NCBI GenBank assembly: GCA_017591395.1
Contig: WEDG01003472.1
Span: forward strand, 1 to 64,000
Direction of reading: 5' to 3'
DNA: 64,000 nt
Source: Schistocephalus solidus
Lineage: Eukaryota > Platyhelminthes > Cestoda > Diphyllobothriidea > Diphyllobothriidae
The translations under genes were made by a program, and so were the position numbers. The notes below the pieces were generated by a model. The model was not told the origin of the DNA and did not search any database. It worked only from the letters and a program-made list of their open reading frames with translations. Below are positions 60,539 to 64,000 of the stretch, one piece after another (within the stretch, counting starts at the first letter, position 1; every line of letters begins with the position of its first letter).

Positions 60539-61263
60539 TCAGCTTGCTTTACAAGAGGCAAAGGGGTCAATAAGTTGTGAGCCGCCGCCTTTACCACTGC
60601 CGGCAAATCCCTCTAGTTTTGCTTTCAAAAGACTATCGAAGAACTCCTTGGCCAGCTGGAAACGTGTGTCTAGCGTCTGTTCAGTCACCGTCGCCGGTTG
60701 TTGAAACTCTGTGGTCTTTGTCGACAAGACCGTCGTTCTGCCGTCTGCGTCGCCCCCTTGGACGCCGCCTCCGTTACCACCCCCGCGATATCCCTCCCCC
60801 GGATTGGCCTCTCCGTAGTCTTCTTGCCTTAGGGCCGGGGGAGCCCATTTGGCCGGAATCTCGGCAGGGAATCGGGGCAGGCTGAGAAGAAGTTCAGGGG
60901 TTGGCACATGCCCACAGAGGGCTGGCACCGACAGACCGGACTGGGCGTCGCTCATCCCGGGGGTTGCAGGTGGGGCGGTAGGAAGAGGCTGGGTCGTTTG
61001 GAGGCCCTTAACAACCGGCCAACTGCCATCTGCGGTAGCTGACGGCGCCAAGGCGAAGTGACTGAACGTTTCGGGCATCGGTGAGCTCCTCGACTGGGCC
61101 GTAACTGATGGCGGAGGAGGAGGTGGCGGCGGTGGTGGTGGTGGTTGTGCGATCCTGCTGGGCACAGTCATGTCACCATAACGACTGTCGTAGATACTGT
61201 CAATATTGTTTCCACTGCTGTTTTGTAGGACCAGGGCTTGCAAATATCGCCTGAAGTTGTCAC
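60539..61263 (-). CDS. proline-rich protein, probable last exon; unrecognised
   Basis: An open frame runs from acceptor CCCTTTCAG (exon start 61263) to TGA at 60541-60539, about 241 residues in phase 2. It starts DNFRRYLQALVLQNSSGNN, then a tract of 12 prolines (about 61140-61105). Next come a Pro/Ala-rich stretch, PAKWAPPALRQEDYGE, a Gly-rich run and a C-terminal helix QLAKEFFDSLLKAKLEGF. The frame has no ATG near its start, which fits an internal or last exon. I do not recognise the family. Further exons would lie at higher coordinates; none was identified. Confidence 0.5.
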
Positions 61264-61394
61264 CTGAAAGGGTTGGCGGGATGGAAAAGCAGGTAGTTAG
61301 CTAAAGACTATCACATACACACGCACAACCAGCCGGTGTGATATGTCGTCTGGTGGATAATCGCGTGTTTGCCTCCTTTCATCACCGGCACCTC

Positions 61395-61423
61395 TCTTTC
61401 TCTCTCACACACACACACACACA
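61395..61423. repeat. (CT)n(CA)n microsatellite
   Basis: A short CT tract followed by about 10 CA units. Confidence 0.85.
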
Positions 61424-61429
61424 AGTCTG

Positions 61430-62740
61430 GGCAAGAAATGCGGAGGGGCGCGCTCGTATCGGGAGATTATCAGAGCCTATAGGGGTGTGCATGTATAGAT
61501 GAATCAAAAGGTAATATGCTCCCTTAGAAAGACGTTGTGGCGGACCATGGGGTGTGGCTTATCGGCTGCGCATCGATGCTACTTATTACGACCCAAACTC
61601 TGCCCCCTTCCATTCGGGCAAGCGTGTGGGAGCCCGTTTGGCCGAGACCGGAGTTTGGCAGACCTGCCTCACGGCATTCTCGTTGCGGGGTGTTGTCCTC
61701 CCTGACTGTATCTTCCTTTCGCCTCCCCTGTCCCTCCCACCCTTCTGTGCCTTCGCCCACACGATTCGCCTTGAGGACTTGATCACACATCAACAGCCAG
61801 TCACGCGAAATTTCTGCTTGGCAAGTCAACAGGATGACCCCCTGATCGGGTTCGCCATTGTTGATTCCGTGCCAATTTATCCTCCAGCTAGCATGGCAAC
61901 GGGTGGGGTACTATGCTGTAATTTTTTATGCTGATACGTTAGGATAATGTTGCGTCTGGCTAAAGCGGCCAGTAGCGGCCTGTCTGTGATGTGTGAGATC
62001 AACTGCCTGTTGCTGACTGGAGTGGGTTTCGGGGACGGCACCTTGCCTTGACTGGCCAATTGGCCGGGGGAGGTGGAAGGGTTTAAGGACGAAAATTCGT
62101 GCAATATTCGTGGAACAAAAGGGTACCGATGTTATGTGGCTTTAGTGGTGATGCAAAGGGGCACGCAAAGTAGGATTGATTTCGTTGGGGATAGGCGCTG
62201 AAAATCCCAGAAAATCGACTGCTCGTGGTAAAATTAAACAGAAATTCCGACAGAAGATCTTAACCTCAAGTTACCTATGACATTGTAACTTGTTGACCGT
62301 CGTTTGATTAACCTACGCTATAGATGATAATCGATTGTTGATAATAAAATTGCTTTCTCTACCGGTAGTCTCTGGAGTGGTCGGATCAGACTTATTTTCC
62401 TCTGTGTTTGCGTCTCCTTCGTGGATTGGTCAAAACTGCCGGGTTTTAGGACCGTAGTTAACCTCAAACATGACTCGTCTGCAATAACTGTTGGCCGACG
62501 AGGTTGAAGATGCGCAAAACAAATGATGTGCGTGGCTTGAGACTGGCACAAAACTAGGCTGGGATTTTTCTCGTAAGATACGGCCAACGGTTTGTTGCCG
62601 AGACGCGCTTACCAAAAAAGCAACAAAAGACATGAAATTGCGACATCAGTGACTGAAGACAGTAGTTAAACTAGTAACTGACACGCTCCGTCTTATCGAT
62701 ACCACTTCTCGACTAGTGATAATAGCTCTATATATCACAT
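61430..62740. other. stretch upstream of the proline-rich exon
   Basis: Overlapping open frames at 61524-61934 on both strands have mildly biased composition but no motif I recognise; they may belong to a repeat. Nothing else is seen. Confidence 0.4.
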
Positions 62741-62749
62741 CTAACTTCG

Positions 62750-62985
62750 ACGTGTATTCAGCTAGGACAGGCTGGCCCATTTTGTCTAACCAGGCGCGTG
62801 TGTGGCACGTGTAGATGGACTGTCTATTTGACCCTCCCCTACACCCGATCCCACTCTTGGTCTTCTTAACTCTGTTTTGATATCAGTATAAGGCGGGTTG
62901 TGGCGGAGAGAGCACGGCAGATGCTTCGCAAGTCACCGTCCCTACGCCACTCTGCTGTGGGGCACAGAATGAACATAGTTAATAA
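62750..62985 (+). repeat. R1 fragment
   Basis: CCGATCCCACTCTTGGTCTTC, TTAACTCTGTTTTGATATCA and CGCAAGTCACCGTCCCTACG correspond to R1 at about 15440-15580. It is diverged. Confidence 0.6.
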
Positions 62986-63479
62986 AGATGGTCAAAATAT
63001 CATCTTTCCTCTGTGAAACAATGACAAATTTCTGCAAATAATCCCTCAAGGGGATTTGCAACCTTTCTAGTTGCCGAAAGCGGCAAATAACGTTATTCTG
63101 CTTTTTGATCCTACGTCGCGGTGCCTGTTAACACCCATAGGGGATTTCAATTAGCGAAAATAAAGAATGCGTCTGTTTTTTTATGGTTGAAGTGGCCGCT
63201 TAAAATTATAAAAAATTTCTGAGTGAATTGGCAAAAAATATACGGGCTAAGTTTGAGACGCTCGTTGTGATTATTTAATCCGTTGCAGATCATTGTGACG
63301 TATGTCGAAGTGGAAAAGATTGTAAAAATGTACTGTGGTGCTGGGTGCGGAAATTTCGTTCAGATTACTTCATGTATACGTTATAACTTCCCTTAACCAA
63401 TCATGGTGATCTCACGGCTTAAGCTATGGTCTGTTTTCAATGCTCGGATTTGAATCTCAGGACCGTCAAAAGCTTCTAT

Positions 63480-63840
63480 TTATAGAGTCGTTTTAAAATC
63501 GAAAATACCCTTTCTTCGAGAAGCATTTTTGAAGAAGACATATGCTTCTACTAAATACGTGCAAGGCAGTATATTTTTATTTGTTTTCTGTAAAATGTAC
63601 TTGAATTTATGAGGGCATCGAAAATCTATGGGGAAAATGCATACTACATAGGTAGTTGTTTTTTACCGAGTGCAATTTTGTAGATGGTTGGAAAGAAATT
63701 CATTCAAATGCCGTTAGCCTGACTTGATTGAAATAACTTGGATCTATGCTGACAATAATTGGTATTAAAACAGTAATTAAGTGACTTTTTCTTATCGAAA
63801 ATATATTTCAAAATGCTGGTTAGCGTTTCGCGAGATAGCA
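63480..63840 (+). repeat. R3-associated repeat
   Basis: TTTTTGAAGAAGACATATGC, AAATACGTGCAAGGCAGTAT, TTTATGAGGGCATCGAAAAT and AAAGAAATTCATTCAAATGC match 29300-29520. Confidence 0.5.
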
Positions 63841-63894
63841 AATCTGTTATATTATTGATCGCTATGCGACTGTCTTTGTGTGCTATAGGTTGGG

Positions 63895-64000
63895 CTTCTA
63901 CACAATGTTGGCGATTTATTTTCTAGGAAATTTAAAGGCAGAAATTTCAAAACTAGAGCATCCACCAGAAAGCATATGGCTTATTTTGTGGGTAGACACA
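63895..64000 (+). repeat. R3 repeat, cut by the window edge
   Basis: TAGGAAATTTAAAGGCAGAA, then AAAACTAGAGCATCCACCAG and AAAGCATATGG match 28095-28150. It follows 63480-63840 in the same order as 28 kb and 29 kb elements would if both belong to one family. Confidence 0.5.

Noticed and set aside
61524..61934. Overlapping open frames of about 100-126 codons on both strands
   Set aside because: No motif, and each is open opposite the other, as expected of GC-biased non-coding DNA; a repeat is possible but unproven.

Overview
The window is nuclear DNA of a metazoan with flatworm-like features. It has spliced genes with a mix of introns of 33-48 nt and introns of many kilobases, decayed CR1-like, Penelope-like and zinc-finger LINE retrotransposons, and a tRNA-derived SINE that carries a hammerhead ribozyme. 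The C-terminal C2H2 fingers on the LINE and the cestode-like triosephosphate isomerase exons suggest a diphyllobothriidean tapeworm (Spirometra/Schistocephalus/Diphyllobothrium type). The species is inference, because no search could be run.

Two host genes can be read with confidence. On the minus strand, exons 1-4 of triosephosphate isomerase (TPI) lie between 19182 and 10053. They cover residues 1 to about 153 with canonical numbering (Asn11, Lys13, His95, Glu97). The exons carrying the catalytic glutamate are not in the window and probably lie to the left. On the plus strand, 26092 to 52969, a complete 15-exon gene for eukaryotic initiation factor 2A (eIF2A, 601 residues) can be assembled with every splice phase consistent. 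One of its introns (35587-35695) is a textbook U12-type AT-AC intron. The two genes are divergent, with starts about 6.9 kb apart. A third, unrecognised proline-rich exon lies on the minus strand at 60539-61263.

Layout: 1-4680 is a CpG-rich block with no recognised gene or element. 4685-9815 is a large inverted repeat (arms about 1.95 kb) with a CR1-like reverse transcriptase relic exactly between the arms. 10053-19182 is TPI; its 7.9-kb second intron holds a decayed plus-strand LINE with zinc fingers (12600-15075), a repeat called R1 here, and a decayed multi-exon gene (16645-18360). 19183-26091 is intergenic, with SINE and LINE scraps. 26092-52969 is eIF2A, whose long introns are filled with SINE, R1, R2, CR1 and Penelope pieces and a 230-bp TA/GA microsatellite. 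53090-64000 is intergenic: SINE clusters, a 69-bp tandem duplication, a CR1 copy with its 3' region, the proline-rich exon, and repeat-family fragments up to the edge.

The most interesting items are the hammerhead SINE (several copies, one with a compensatory change in stem I), the U12 AT-AC intron in eIF2A, the very short introns, the inverted repeat and the unexplained CpG-rich block. No bacterial operons, CRISPR arrays, rRNA genes or phage genes were seen.
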